Source of the DNA: Eubacteriales bacterium
Lineage (GTDB): Bacteria > Bacillota > Clostridia > Lachnospirales > Lachnospiraceae
DNA length: 64,000 nt
NCBI GenBank assembly: GCA_030536555.1
Contig: JAUNPU010000016.1
Span: forward strand, 17,906-81,905
Direction: 5' to 3'
A program made the translations under genes and the position numbers. The notes beneath the pieces were generated by a model, which was not told where the DNA came from, searched no databases, and saw nothing but the letters and a program-made list of their open reading frames with translations. How positions within the stretch are numbered: position 1 is the first letter of the stretch; every line of letters begins with the position of its first letter. Below are positions 6,735 through 16,057 of the stretch, piece after piece.

Positions 6735-8432
6735 ATGTGGAAGAAAGTAAGAAACTTTATTCGGGAATACGGGCTGCTGGAATCGGGAGATCGGGTGATT
6801 GTGGCAGTGTCAGGCGGGGCAGATTCAGTCTGCCTTTTGTCTGTTTTATGCCGGATTGCAGCAGAAGGCGGCAGCCAGATCCGGCTGCAGGCAGTTCACG
6901 TTCATCATGGCCTCAGGGGATCGGAGGCGGACAGGGATGAGGCATTTGTGCGGAAACTGTGTGACGGATTTGGTGTTCCGCTGACTGTGGTACATCGGAA
7001 TGTGGCGGAATATGCAAGAGAGCATGGGCTTTCCACAGAGGAAGCCGGACGGATTCTGCGCTATGAAGCCTTTGAGGAAGCGGCTATTCGGTGGAAGCAG
7101 GAAGAAACTCAGCCCTCCGGTCCGGCTGCATCCCCTGACCTGACGGTCTCCACAGCATCTGTAAAAATAGCGATTGCCCATCATCAGGACGACAGCGCAG
7201 AGACAATCTTGTACCACCTGGTGCGAGGCAGTGGCCTGAAGGGACTTGCGGGAATCCGCCCGGTGCAGGGCGACCGAATCCGACCGCTGCTGTGCGTGAA
7301 CCGGGGGGAGATACTGGATTATCTGCGGGCGGAAAATCTGAGCTGGTGTGAGGATTCCACCAATGCTTCCGGAGATTATACAAGAAACCGGATCCGGAAT
7401 CAGATTCTCCCGATGCTGAAGGAGGAAGTGAATCACCGTGCTGTGGAAAATATTCTTCATGCAGGGGAAATCTTTGCTCAGGCGGACAGCTATCTGGAGC
7501 AGCAGGCAGAACGAATCTGGGAAGCAGCCGGGCAGAGCAGCCGGGATCACAGGAACGTATCGGAGGCAGTTGAAACGACGGCAATCCCAGGTCGTCCGCC
7601 GGTCCTCGTTCGCCAGCCCTCCACCGCCCTCACTGCCGAGATTCGTCTCGATGTGCTTCGCGCACAGCCGGTCATCCTCAGAACCTATGTGATTCGTCGG
7701 ATGATCGACCAGGTGACACCGGGGTGGAAGGATATCACATTCCGCCATTTTCAGCAGATTGCGGAACTGGCGGACCGCAGGACAGGCAGCCGCATCGATC
7801 TTCCATGGGGCATGCAGGCAGTGCGGGAATACGAGATTCTGCGAATCGAGAGAAAACCGGATTTTCAGACAGATCCGGCGAACTCGTCCACCGATAAACC
7901 GACTGCATCAGCAAGCCTGGTGAGCTCGTCCGCCGACCAGCCGACTTCGCCGGCAGACCCGGCAACCGACTTCGCCGACCAGCCGACTTCGCCGGCAGAT
8001 CCGGCAACCGACTTTACCGACCAACCGGCTCCGCTCCCCGTCCAAATCCCTCTGCCGCTTCCCGGCGGCCCGGCGATTCAGGCGGGCGGGCTGGTGCTGC
8101 GGGCATTTTCAAGAAAAAAACAGCAGGAAATCCCCAAAAACCAGTATACGAAATGGTTCGACTATGATAAAATTAAAGATACGCTATCCGTAAGGTGTCG
8201 GCAGACCGGCGACTACCTGATGCTGCCTGGCGGCGGAAGGAAAGCTGTGACCCGTTATATGATCGATGAGAAGATTCCGAGAAGCCTCAGGGAAGAGATC
8301 CCGGTGCTGGCGGAGCGCGATCATGTTCTCTGGGTGATCGGCTACCGGATCAGCGAATATTATAAGATTACCACTACTACCGAGACAATCTTACAGGTAA
8401 GTAACTGCGCAGAAGAAGGGCTGCACGGGTAA
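6735..8432 (+). CDS. tilS: tRNA(Ile)-lysidine synthase TilS
   Basis: TilS makes lysidine at the wobble C of tRNA-Ile(CAU) and is essential for decoding AUA. The 565-residue protein has the ATP pyrophosphatase P-loop AVSGGADS (residues 24-31), HVHHGLRG, and the AIAHHQDDSAET motif. The C-terminal region carries RCRQTGDYLML and KIPRSLREEIPVL. Two extra segments are present: a short one before AIAHHQDD, and a Pro/Ala/Ser/Asp linker (from about residue 378) with a 14-residue tandem repeat (DQPTSPADPATDF). The ATG at 6735 follows GGCGGAG at 6722-6728; an upstream in-frame GTG at 6678 is possible. hpt and ftsH follow, as in most Firmicutes. Confidence 0.93.
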   Translation: MWKKVRNFIREYGLLESGDRVIVAVSGGADSVCLLSVLCRIAAEGGSQIRLQAVHVHHGLRGSEADRDEAFVRKLCDGFGVPLTVVHRNVAEYAREHGLSTEEAGRILRYEAFEEAAIRWKQEETQPSGPAASPDLTVSTASVKIAIAHHQDDSAETILYHLVRGSGLKGLAGIRPVQGDRIRPLLCVNRGEILDYLRAENLSWCEDSTNASGDYTRNRIRNQILPMLKEEVNHRAVENILHAGEIFAQADSYLEQQAERIWEAAGQSSRDHRNVSEAVETTAIPGRPPVLVRQPSTALTAEIRLDVLRAQPVILRTYVIRRMIDQVTPGWKDITFRHFQQIAELADRRTGSRIDLPWGMQAVREYEILRIERKPDFQTDPANSSTDKPTASASLVSSSADQPTSPADPATDFADQPTSPADPATDFTDQPAPLPVQIPLPLPGGPAIQAGGLVLRAFSRKKQQEIPKNQYTKWFDYDKIKDTLSVRCRQTGDYLMLPGGGRKAVTRYMIDEKIPRSLREEIPVLAERDHVLWVIGYRISEYYKITTTTETILQVSNCAEEGLHG

Positions 8433-8456
8433 AATGCGAACGGAGGAAAAGAGAAC

Positions 8457-8981
8457 ATGGCAGATAAGATTCGAGTATTGTTATCCGAAGAAGAAGTTAA
8501 CAGGAGAATCAGCGAGGTGGCTGAGGTCATCAGCAAAGATTACGAGGGCAAGGAGATTCACCTGATCTGTATTTTAAAGGGAGGTGTATTCTTCACCTGT
8601 GAGCTTGCAAAGCGTCTGAACGTACCGGTATCTCTGGACTTCATGTCCGTGTCCAGTTACGGCGATGATACCAAGTCCAGCGGTGTGGTCCGCATTCTGA
8701 AGGATCTGGATGAGCCGCTCGAAGGCAAGGAAGTGCTGATCGTGGAGGACATCATTGACTCCGGTCGTACACTGGCATATCTGATCGAGGTGTTAAAGCA
8801 GCGGGGACCGAAGAGCATCCGTCTGTGCACCCTGCTTGACAAGCCGGAGCGCCGTGTGAAGAAACAGGTGAAGGTAGATTATACCTGCTTTACCATTCCG
8901 GATGAATTTGTCGTAGGTTACGGTCTGGATTATGCGCAGAAGTACCGCAACTTACCATATATTGGAGTAGTAGAGCAGTAA
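8457..8981 (+). CDS. hpt: Hypoxanthine phosphoribosyltransferase
   Basis: The 174-residue protein is a purine salvage enzyme that makes IMP or GMP from hypoxanthine or guanine and PRPP. Diagnostic sites are the PRPP-binding loop VLIVEDIIDSGRTL, the ILKGG loop, the MSVSSYGDDT flexible loop, and DEFVVGYGLDY near the C-terminus. A strong GGAGG precedes the ATG. It lies 24 bases after tilS and 12 bases before ftsH, so the three genes are probably co-transcribed. Confidence 0.97.
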   Translation: MADKIRVLLSEEEVNRRISEVAEVISKDYEGKEIHLICILKGGVFFTCELAKRLNVPVSLDFMSVSSYGDDTKSSGVVRILKDLDEPLEGKEVLIVEDIIDSGRTLAYLIEVLKQRGPKSIRLCTLLDKPERRVKKQVKVDYTCFTIPDEFVVGYGLDYAQKYRNLPYIGVVEQ

Positions 8982-8993
8982 GGAGGCGTATCA

Positions 8994-10808
8994 GTGAGAC
9001 AACAGGTATACAGAAGCTCTGGACTGATGGTGCTGCTTTTGCTGCTGCTTGGACTGTGGCTGTTCGTACCCAACAAGGGTGAGACTCAGATGACGAACCA
9101 GGAGTTTAAGCAGGCGCTGGAGCAGGAGACGATTCAGTATGTGGAGATCAACCCCAATGAGCAGACCCCGACCGGCGAGGTAAGGCTGAAACTCGAGAAT
9201 GATGAGAAGAGGCATGTGGTCTATTTTACCGATGTGGAGAAAGCGCAGGAGCTTCTTGACAGCTATGAGATCGACTATAAGGTCAACAACATACCCCAGA
9301 GCACTTACTGGATCAGTGTGATCTTTCCGATCATTCTGTCTGTGGGAACCATGATGCTGTTCATTTTTATGATGAATGCCCGCGCAGGCGGTGGCGGCGG
9401 AACCAATGCCAAGATGATGAACTTTGGCAAGAGCCGTGCCCGCATGACCCACAACAGCAACATTACGTTTAAGAATGTGGCAGGTCTCCGTGAGGAGAAG
9501 GAGGATCTGGAGGAGATGGTGGATTTCCTTCGGAATCCCCACAAGTACACCGAGGTGGGCGCGAGGATTCCCAAGGGTGTGATTCTGGTGGGACCTCCGG
9601 GAACCGGTAAGACCCTGCTTGCAAAGGCAGTGGCAGGCGAGGCGGGTGTGCCGTTCTTCAGCATATCCGGTTCTGACTTCGTGGAGATGTTCGTCGGTGT
9701 CGGCGCATCCCGTGTTCGCGATCTGTTTGAGGATGCGAAGAAGAATGCACCGTGTATTGTATTTATCGATGAGATTGACGCAGTTGCCCGCCGGAGAGGT
9801 ACCGGTATGGGCGGCGGTCATGATGAGAGAGAGCAGACCCTGAACCAGCTTCTGGTTGAGATGGATGGTTTCGGCGTCAACGAGGGCATTATTGTGATGG
9901 CTGCCACCAACCGTGTGGATATTCTGGATCCTGCGATCCTGCGTCCGGGCCGCTTCGACCGGAAGGTAGCTGTAGGCAGACCGGATGTGAAGGGCCGCGA
10001 GGAGATCCTGCAGGTACACTGCAAGGCGAAGCCGCTGGCGGAGGATGTAGATCTGCATCGGGTAGCGAAGACCACTTCCGGATTTACCGGAGCGGATCTG
10101 GAGAACCTGATGAATGAGTCTGCGATTCTGGCAGCAAAGGAGAACCGCACCTTTATCCGTCAGTCTGATATTGACCGTTCCTTCGTGAAGGTCGGCATCG
10201 GCGCGGAGAAGAAGAGCCGCGTGATCTCCGAGAAGGAGAAGCGGATCACCGCTTACCACGAGTCCGGTCATGCCATTCTGTTCCATGTGCTGCCGGATGT
10301 GGGACCGGTCCATACAGTCTCCATTATCCCTACGGGAATCGGTGCAGCAGGCTATACGATGCCGCTGCCGGGGGATGACGAGATGTTCAACACCAGGGGT
10401 AAGATGCTGCAGGACATTATGGTATCTCTGGGCGGACGAATCGCCGAGGAGATCATTTTCGGAGATGTGACCACAGGTGCATCTCAGGATATCAAGCATG
10501 CGACCAAGATTGCCCGGGCGATGGTGACCCAGTATGGTATGTCTGAGAAGGTGGGCATGATTGACTATGGCAGCGACGAGGACGAGGTATTTATCGGTCG
10601 TGATCTGGCTCACGCGAAGGCTTACGGCGAGGCGGTTGCCTCTGCCATTGACAGCGAAGTAAAGCGGATCATTGACGAGTGTTATCAGAAGGCGAAGGAC
10701 ATTATTCTGCAGCACCGGGATGTGCTGGACAGCTGTACCGCGCTGCTGATCGAGAATGAGAAGATCGGTCAGGAAGAGTTCGAAGCCCTGTTCCACCAAG
10801 TTGCATAA
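8994..10808 (+). CDS. ftsH: ATP-dependent zinc metalloprotease FtsH
   Basis: The 604-residue membrane protease has two N-terminal membrane helices (about 9-23 and 103-124) flanking an extracytoplasmic domain, an AAA module with Walker A GPPGTGKT (200-207) and Walker [10 protein letters not shown], the second region of homology ending in RPGRFDR, and the zinc site HESGH (422-426). It degrades membrane and short-lived cytoplasmic proteins. Translation starts at GTG 12 bases after hpt, with GGAGG just upstream. An intrinsic terminator lies about 135 bases downstream, so ftsH ends this transcript. A run of ten C residues at about 10880 precedes it. Confidence 0.97.
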
Positions 10809-10942
10809 AAATCATTTCGAAATTCATCAATGTTTGTGCACACTTATTTTGAGGGTTATGCTATTATAATAGACGTAACCCCCCCCCCAATACATTATAT
10901 AGTTTTTGCTACACCCCATAAGAAACGAAATACCTTCTCCTG

Positions 10943-10972
10943 AAAGAGCCAGCTACCCCGCTGGCTCTTTCG
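10943..10972 (+). terminator. Intrinsic terminator after ftsH
   Basis: AAAGAGCCAGC (10943-10953) and GCTGGCTCTTT (10960-10970) form a perfect 11-bp stem with a 6-base loop. The T run is part of the right arm. The palindrome could act in both directions. Confidence 0.75.
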
Positions 10973-11005
10973 CTGTGCGGAAATAAGGCTGCGTGTGATT
11001 GGGGG

Positions 11006-11034
11006 TTGTATCTGATAACAGAATCAGATAGAAT
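11006..11034 (+). promoter_or_regulatory. Sigma-A promoter of the neopullulanase gene
   Basis: TTGTAT (11006-11011), a 17-base spacer and TAGAAT (11029-11034) lie 37 bases before the start codon. No operator was recognised. Confidence 0.5.
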
Positions 11035-11070
11035 AGAAGTGATAGAGAAATAGGAAGGAACAGACCTGTT

Positions 11071-13140
11071 ATGGCGGAGACAGCAAGTAGAGAGATGAAC
11101 AGACAGGCGCTTTTTGCCGACGAGACTTCAGATTATCGCAGACCGGAAGAACCGGATGCCGGGGAGCGCGTGGTACTCCGGTTTCGGACCGCAAGAGGGG
11201 ATGCCGATCGGGTTTCCTATATTGAAGAAGACAAGAATATTGAGGCAGAGATGACCAGACGGTCATCGGATGCTTTGTTTGATTATTATGAATATGAGAT
11301 CGAGGCGGACAGTGAGCCGATGCGGTATTACTTTCAGGTGGTGAAGGGCAGCGAGGTCTGTTATTTCAACCGCCTGGGGGCGACTATGGATATTCAGAGC
11401 TGCTATGCATTCCGCATTACGCCGGGGTTCCACACGCCGGAGTGGGCCAAGGGGGCGGTGATGTACCAGATCTTCGTGGACCGGTTCTGCAATGGGGATC
11501 CGTCCAATGATGTGGAGGAGTGCGAGTACGTCTATATTGGCCGTCCGGTCCACAAGGTGAAGGACTGGAATATGAATCCGGCGTCTATGGATGTGGGCTG
11601 CTTCTACGGAGGCGATCTGCAGGGGGTCTGGAACAAGCTGGATTATCTGCAGCATCTGGGCGTGGAGGTCATTTACTTTAATCCGTTGTTCGTATCTCCT
11701 TCCAATCACAAGTATGACAGTCAGGATTATGATCATATCGATCCCCATTATGGTGTGATCGTGCACGACGGCGGCGCGCTGGTGGCAGCCAATGCGCTGA
11801 CCAATGACAAGGCAGTCCGCTATCGAACCCGCACCGCAGGAAAAGACAATCTGGAAGCCAGCGACCGGCTGTTTGCCCGCTTCATGGAGGAGATTCACCG
11901 GCGCGGGATGAGAGTGATCATTGACGGTGTGTTCAATCACTGCGGTTCCTTTAACAAGTGGCTGGACCGGGAGCGGATCTATGCCAATCAGGGCGGCTAC
12001 GAGGAGGGGGCCTATATTTCCGCCAACAGTCCCTACCGCTCCTTCTTTAAGTTTTACAATGAGGATGCATGGCCGTACAATGGCAATTATGACGGCTGGT
12101 GGGGGCACGACACGCTGCCGAAGCTGAATTATGAGGAGTCTGTCAGGCTGCACGATTATATTATGGAGATTGCTGGCAAGTGGGTGTCACCGCCTTACAG
12201 TGTAGATGGCTGGCGGCTGGATGTGGCGGCGGATCTGGGACACAGCAGCGACTACAATCACAGGTTCTGGCGGGAGTTCCGGGATCACGTCAAGCACGCG
12301 AATCCCGATGCCATTATTCTGGCGGAGCACTACGGGGATCCCAGCAGCTGGCTGCAGGGTGACCAGTGGGATACGGTCATGAACTATGATGCGTTTATGG
12401 AGCCGCTTACCTGGTTTTTGACCGGTATGGAGAAGCACAGCGACGAGTACAACGGTTCTCTGTATGGAGACGGAAGCAGCTTTTTCCGCTCCATGTACTA
12501 CCACATGAGCCGCATGCAGACGCAGTCGATGATGGTGGCGATGAATCAGCTGTCCAACCATGACCACAGCCGTTTCCTGACGAGGACCAATCAGATCGTG
12601 GGGCGGATTGGCACGGCAGGACCGGAGATGGCGAGCTTTGGCATCAATTACGGGGTATTTCGGGAGGCGGTGATGGTGCAGATGACCTGGCCGGGAGCGC
12701 CGACTTTGTATTACGGTGATGAGACCGGTGTCTGCGGCTGGACCGACCCGGATAACCGGCGGACCTATCCGTGGGGACATGAGGACTTCGAGCTGATCGA
12801 ATTCCACCGGTACATGATCAGCCTTCACAAGAGGCTTCCGGCCCTGCGCCGGGGGTCCTTAAAGCAGCTGATCGCGGATCGGCAGCTGATTGCCTATGGG
12901 CGGATGCGCGGCACCAATAAGTGCGTGGTTGTGGTGAATAACCGGGGAGACAGGCGCACGGTCCAGGTTCCGGTGTGGGAGCTGGGAATAACGGACGAGG
13001 ACGTGCTGCGCCGGGTGATGCTGACTCACAAAGACGGCTACAATGCCGGGGCGGTGGACTATACTGTGGAAGCTGGCATGGTGACTCTGGAGCTTCCGGG
13101 CAACTCCAGCATTCTGCTGACCACAGGCGTGGATATTTGA
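11071..13140 (+). CDS. Alpha-glucan hydrolase, GH13 neopullulanase/cyclomaltodextrinase type
   Basis: The 689-residue enzyme has an N-terminal Ig-like domain of the CBM34 type (about 1-125), a GH13 TIM barrel starting at GAVMYQIFVDRF, and a C-terminal beta domain. All catalytic positions are intact: region I DGVFNH, nucleophile Asp384 in DGWRLDVAAD, acid/base Glu419 in LAEHYG, and Asp498 in SNHDHSRF. It has no signal peptide, so it should act in the cytoplasm on maltodextrin or glycogen fragments. It stands alone with its own promoter. It contrasts with the catalytically empty GH13 protein at 396-2468. Exact substrate preference cannot be read from the sequence. Confidence 0.9.
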   Translation: MAETASREMNRQALFADETSDYRRPEEPDAGERVVLRFRTARGDADRVSYIEEDKNIEAEMTRRSSDALFDYYEYEIEADSEPMRYYFQVVKGSEVCYFNRLGATMDIQSCYAFRITPGFHTPEWAKGAVMYQIFVDRFCNGDPSNDVEECEYVYIGRPVHKVKDWNMNPASMDVGCFYGGDLQGVWNKLDYLQHLGVEVIYFNPLFVSPSNHKYDSQDYDHIDPHYGVIVHDGGALVAANALTNDKAVRYRTRTAGKDNLEASDRLFARFMEEIHRRGMRVIIDGVFNHCGSFNKWLDRERIYANQGGYEEGAYISANSPYRSFFKFYNEDAWPYNGNYDGWWGHDTLPKLNYEESVRLHDYIMEIAGKWVSPPYSVDGWRLDVAADLGHSSDYNHRFWREFRDHVKHANPDAIILAEHYGDPSSWLQGDQWDTVMNYDAFMEPLTWFLTGMEKHSDEYNGSLYGDGSSFFRSMYYHMSRMQTQSMMVAMNQLSNHDHSRFLTRTNQIVGRIGTAGPEMASFGINYGVFREAVMVQMTWPGAPTLYYGDETGVCGWTDPDNRRTYPWGHEDFELIEFHRYMISLHKRLPALRRGSLKQLIADRQLIAYGRMRGTNKCVVVVNNRGDRRTVQVPVWELGITDEDVLRRVMLTHKDGYNAGAVDYTVEAGMVTLELPGNSSILLTTGVDI

Positions 13141-13205
13141 GCCGATGTCCGAAGGAATTCGAAAGAAATAATTGAAAGAAAAATTCGAAAAATTGAAAAA
13201 ACATC

Positions 13206-13234
13206 TTGATTTTTCGCTTCGGCTGTGATAATAT
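13206..13234 (+). promoter_or_regulatory. Promoter of the first tRNA genes
   Basis: TTGATT (13206-13211) and TAATAT (13229-13234) are 17 bases apart; the overlapping TATAAT at 13232-13237 is an alternative -10. It lies 25 bases before tRNA-Tyr. Confidence 0.5.
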
Positions 13235-13259
13235 AATTTCTGCTTATCAAAGCCGGTTT

Positions 13260-13341
13260 GGATGGGTTCCCGAGTGGCCAAAGGGGGCAGACTGTAAATC
13301 TGTTAGCTGTGCTTTCGGTGGTTCGAATCCACCTCCATCCA
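13260..13341 (+). tRNA. tRNA-Tyr (GUA)
   Basis: Acceptor GGATGGG pairs with the 3' CTCCATCC end, with discriminator A. The anticodon loop CTGTAAA gives anticodon GTA. A long variable arm (class II) and the T loop GGTTCGAATCC are present. The 3' CCA is not encoded. Confidence 0.95.
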
Positions 13342-13403
13342 TTTACTGAACGCAGCAGATCAGCTGATTCGCGAGAACAGCGGAAGGTCGATGCGGGCAG
13401 AAT

Positions 13404-13489
13404 GCCGCAGTGGCGGAACTGGCAGACGCACAGGACTTAAAATCCTGCGGGACTAATCTCCCGTGCCGGTTCGATTCCGGCCTGCGGCA
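13404..13489 (+). tRNA. tRNA-Leu (UAA)
   Basis: Acceptor GCCGCAG pairs with CTGCGGC, with discriminator A. The anticodon arm AGGACTTAAAATCCT gives TAA. The long variable arm and GGTTCGATTCC T loop identify a class II leucine tRNA. CCA is not encoded. Confidence 0.95.
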
Positions 13490-13530
13490 TTTGGAATATT
13501 GGTTTTGATTGGCGACACGAGAAAAAGGCA

Positions 13531-13559
13531 TTGACAAATCTGAAGATATACGATAAACT
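13531..13559 (+). promoter_or_regulatory. Promoter of tRNA-Phe and tRNA-Gly(UCC)
   Basis: TTGACA (13531-13536), a 17-base spacer and TAAACT (13554-13559) lie 20 bases before tRNA-Phe. Confidence 0.6.
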
Positions 13560-13579
13560 AGATGAGTCGGTTTGAGCAA

Positions 13580-13652
<73 letters not shown>

Positions 13653-13655
13653 TCT

Positions 13656-13726
13656 GCGGGTGTAGTTCAATGGTAGAACACCAGCCTTCCAAGCTGGATA
13701 CGTGGGTTCGATTCCCATCACCCGCT
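13656..13726 (+). tRNA. tRNA-Gly (UCC)
   Basis: Acceptor GCGGGTG pairs with CACCCGC, with discriminator T. Anticodon stem CCAGC/GCTGG encloses CTTCCAA, giving TCC. It starts 3 bases after tRNA-Phe, so both come from one transcript. Confidence 0.95.
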
Positions 13727-13737
13727 CTGATATGTAC

Positions 13738-13766
13738 TTGACTTTATACATGTGTTGCGCTATAAT
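13738..13766 (+). promoter_or_regulatory. Promoter of tRNA-Gly(GCC)
   Basis: TTGACT (13738-13743), 17 bases, and a perfect TATAAT (13761-13766) lie 41 bases before the tRNA. Confidence 0.7.
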
Positions 13767-13807
13767 AGCATGTGTTTAGTACATAAATTGAATAAGTTTT
13801 ATTTTAT

Positions 13808-13880
13808 GCGCGAGTGGCTCAGTTGGTGGAGTACGACCTTGCCAAGGTCGGGGTCGCGGGTTCGAGTCCCGTCTCGCGCT
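13808..13880 (+). tRNA. tRNA-Gly (GCC)
   Basis: Acceptor GCGCGAG pairs with CTCGCGC, with discriminator T. The anticodon loop TTGCCAA gives GCC; the T loop is GGTTCGAGTCC. It is followed directly by a terminator. Confidence 0.95.
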
Positions 13881-13892
13881 CTTTATTTTTTG

Positions 13893-13922
13893 CGGGCTCC
13901 CGGGTTTGGGTTCCCGTTTTTT
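13893..13922 (+). terminator. Terminator of the tRNA-Gly(GCC) transcript
   Basis: CGGGCTCCC pairs imperfectly with GGGTTCCCG around a short loop and is followed by six T residues. Confidence 0.65.
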
Positions 13923-14054
13923 GTTACATCAAGTGAGTTGTTGAATGTTCTGCCGATTGGCTAAAGCTATTTCCCATTATTTGATATTGAGTTACAGAAT
14001 GAAAAAGAATCCTCATTTATTGAAGGATTGCGTATAGTAATCGCGAATATAGTA

Positions 14055-14063
14055 TGTTATAAT
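14055..14063 (+). promoter_or_regulatory. Extended -10 promoter of the 14106 gene
   Basis: TGTTATAAT at 14055-14063 is a perfect extended -10 element 42 bases before the start codon. No good -35 lies at 17 bases, as is usual for extended -10 promoters. Confidence 0.45.
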
Positions 14064-14105
14064 AATCACATGATATATGTACAATACAACGAAGGGGGTG
14101 ACATC

Positions 14106-14606
14106 ATGGATATCAACAGTGCGGCGGAGCAGGGCGAAGGATTGCAGGAGCGGCAGGGATTTGTTCGTGCGGGTGCGATGCTGGTGTGTCTGCAGGGACA
14201 GGATGAGACAGGACTGTACGGGAAGATTGTCAATCGGAATCTGGAGGATGCTGTTTCATTTCATGGTATTGATGAGCTGATCCTGTATCTGGACGAGATC
14301 TGCGACTGGATCGGACTTCCGCAGCGGACAGCCGAATTGCGGTTCATGAACAGCCAGCTGCAGCAGAAGTTTCGTGAACAGCAGGACAATCATCCGAAGG
14401 TGTCGGAAAGCGGACGCATTGGAGGCGTGGAGCTGGAGACTTACGTGGAGACACTGCGGGCGCAGGAAGTAGTTAAGGTGAACATTGACTACCGGCAGAA
14501 TGCCAGCATGCAGGGAACCGTATGCGGGAAGATCACAGAGGAGCAGCACGTGGCATTTCGCAGTGCTCTGGAGCTGATGCATATGTTCCGCATGATTTCT
14601 TTGTAG
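14106..14606 (+). CDS. Unknown cytoplasmic protein, 166 residues
   Basis: I do not recognise this family. The protein has no signal peptide or membrane helix. It is acidic, has a central DELILYLDEICDWIGLPQRT helix pair (the core part is LYLDEICDWIG), and ends in a segment LELMHMFRMISL. The ATG at 14106 follows GAAGGGGGTG; upstream frame sequence lacks a ribosome site. It has its own extended -10 promoter and sits about 210 bases before sbcD, a spacer in which I see no gene. Codon use resembles the neighbours, so it is probably a resident gene. A role tied to SbcCD is only a guess from position. Confidence 0.6.
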   Translation: MDINSAAEQGEGLQERQGFVRAGAMLVCLQGQDETGLYGKIVNRNLEDAVSFHGIDELILYLDEICDWIGLPQRTAELRFMNSQLQQKFREQQDNHPKVSESGRIGGVELETYVETLRAQEVVKVNIDYRQNASMQGTVCGKITEEQHVAFRSALELMHMFRMISL

Positions 14607-14818
14607 GTTTCGGAGATGACCGAGAGCAGAACGGATGCGGCGGAAGGGGGTATGACGATGGTGATGCCCCTGTTTTGCTGAATAAGATTGAAATGAAATA
14701 CGGCAGGTTGTTCAGGAACTTTGGACTGGACAGGCTGCCGTTTGCTGACTGTAAATATCTGATGGAGAAGAGTGTATGCCGCATCGCATCAGAGGGTTGT
14801 GGAAAGGAAGGATGCCAT

Positions 14819-16057
14819 ATGAAGTTGATTCATCTTTCGGATCTTCATATTGGAAAGCGGGTGAATGAGTTTTCCATGCTGGAGGATCAGAGGTATATTC
14901 TGGGGCAGATTTTGTCCATTGTGAAGCAGGAACAGGCAGACGGCGTGATTCTGGCAGGTGATATTTATGATAAGCCGGTGCCGCCGGCGGAGGCGGTGCA
15001 GGTGTTTGACGGGTTTCTGACGAGTCTGGCCGAGATGGCGTGCCCGGTATTTGTAATCAGCGGCAATCATGATTCGGCGGAGCGGCTGGCGTTTGGTGCA
15101 CGTCTGATGAGCGGGCGTGGAATCTATCTGTCTCCGGTGTATGACGGGGAGGTGCAGACGGTGACGCTGCGGGATGAATACGGCGAGGTGGTCATTTACC
15201 TGCTTCCGTTCGTGAAACCGGCGGTGGTGCGCCATGCGCTGCAGGACCGGCAGGGGGAGAATCCTGATGTGGCGGAAACTGCGGAGGATATGGCGGCAGA
15301 TGAAGATACGGCAGGTGATATCGATGGGGAGAAGCCAGGCGGACAGGCTGTGATTCAGACGTATCAGGATGCAGTGCAGGCGGCGGTGAGTCGCATGCGG
15401 CTCGATCTGCAGAAGCGAAATGTACTGGTGGCCCATCAGTTTGTGACGGGGGCGTCGCGGTGTGAATCGGAGGAAGTTATGGTGGGCGGTCTGGATCAGG
15501 TGGATGCGGCGCTGTTTGACGGATTTGATTATGTGGCACTGGGGCATATTCACAGTCCGCAGCATGTGGTGCGGGATACGGTGCGGTACTGCGGGACGCC
15601 GTTAAAATATTCATTTTCCGAGGTGAACCAGCAGAAGACGGTGACGGTGGTGGAGCTTCTGGAGAAGGGGAGCGTAAAGATATCGGAGATTCCCTTAGAG
15701 CCGCTGCGGGATATGCGGAAAGTGCGGGGAACTTATCTGGAGGTGACGGCGAAGTCATTTTATGAGGGAACCAACAGGTCGGACTATATTCAGGTGACGC
15801 TGACGGACGAGGAGGACATTCCGGACGGGATGCAGAAGCTGCGGATCATTTATCCGAATCTGATGCGGCTGGAGTATGACAACCGGCGGACGCGGGAGAT
15901 CCGGATGATTGACGGCGCGGATGCGGTGGAGAAGAAGTCGGAGCTGGAGCTGTTTGGGGAGTTTTATGAGCTGCAGAATAATCAGGAGATGAGTGAAGCG
16001 CAGGAGACATTTGTGCGGAAGTTGATCGAGGAGCTGCAGGGGAGAGACAGATTATGA
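14819..16057 (+). CDS. sbcD: Nuclease SbcCD subunit D
   Basis: The 412-residue Mre11-type metallophosphoesterase begins MKLIHLSDLHIGKRVNEF, followed by GDIYDK, SGNHDS and LGHIHSPQ, which together hold the metal ligands of the nuclease. With SbcC it cleaves hairpins and protein-blocked DNA ends. The start at 14819 follows GGAAAGGAAGG; upstream in-frame sequence does not resemble the family. The segment from about residue 145 to 170 (acidic, rich in Glu/Asp/Ala) is an extra loop. The stop overlaps the sbcC start as ATGA, indicating coupled translation. Confidence 0.95.
   Translation: MKLIHLSDLHIGKRVNEFSMLEDQRYILGQILSIVKQEQADGVILAGDIYDKPVPPAEAVQVFDGFLTSLAEMACPVFVISGNHDSAERLAFGARLMSGRGIYLSPVYDGEVQTVTLRDEYGEVVIYLLPFVKPAVVRHALQDRQGENPDVAETAEDMAADEDTAGDIDGEKPGGQAVIQTYQDAVQAAVSRMRLDLQKRNVLVAHQFVTGASRCESEEVMVGGLDQVDAALFDGFDYVALGHIHSPQHVVRDTVRYCGTPLKYSFSEVNQQKTVTVVELLEKGSVKISEIPLEPLRDMRKVRGTYLEVTAKSFYEGTNRSDYIQVTLTDEEDIPDGMQKLRIIYPNLMRLEYDNRRTREIRMIDGADAVEKKSELELFGEFYELQNNQEMSEAQETFVRKLIEELQGRDRL

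Noticed and set aside
6584..6940. Open frame with eight-residue AGRMAVDA repeats
   Set aside because: It translates the 24-base array and then runs out of frame through the start of tilS; there is no ribosome site.
8991..10799. Long minus-strand open frame opposite ftsH
   Set aside because: The product is His/Leu/Arg-rich without any family feature. It mirrors the codon pattern of ftsH, so it is a shadow frame.
14607..14818. Extension of sbcD upstream to 14522
   Set aside because: The translated upstream part has no similarity to SbcD and overlaps the preceding gene; MKLIHLSDLHIG with a good ribosome site is the family start.
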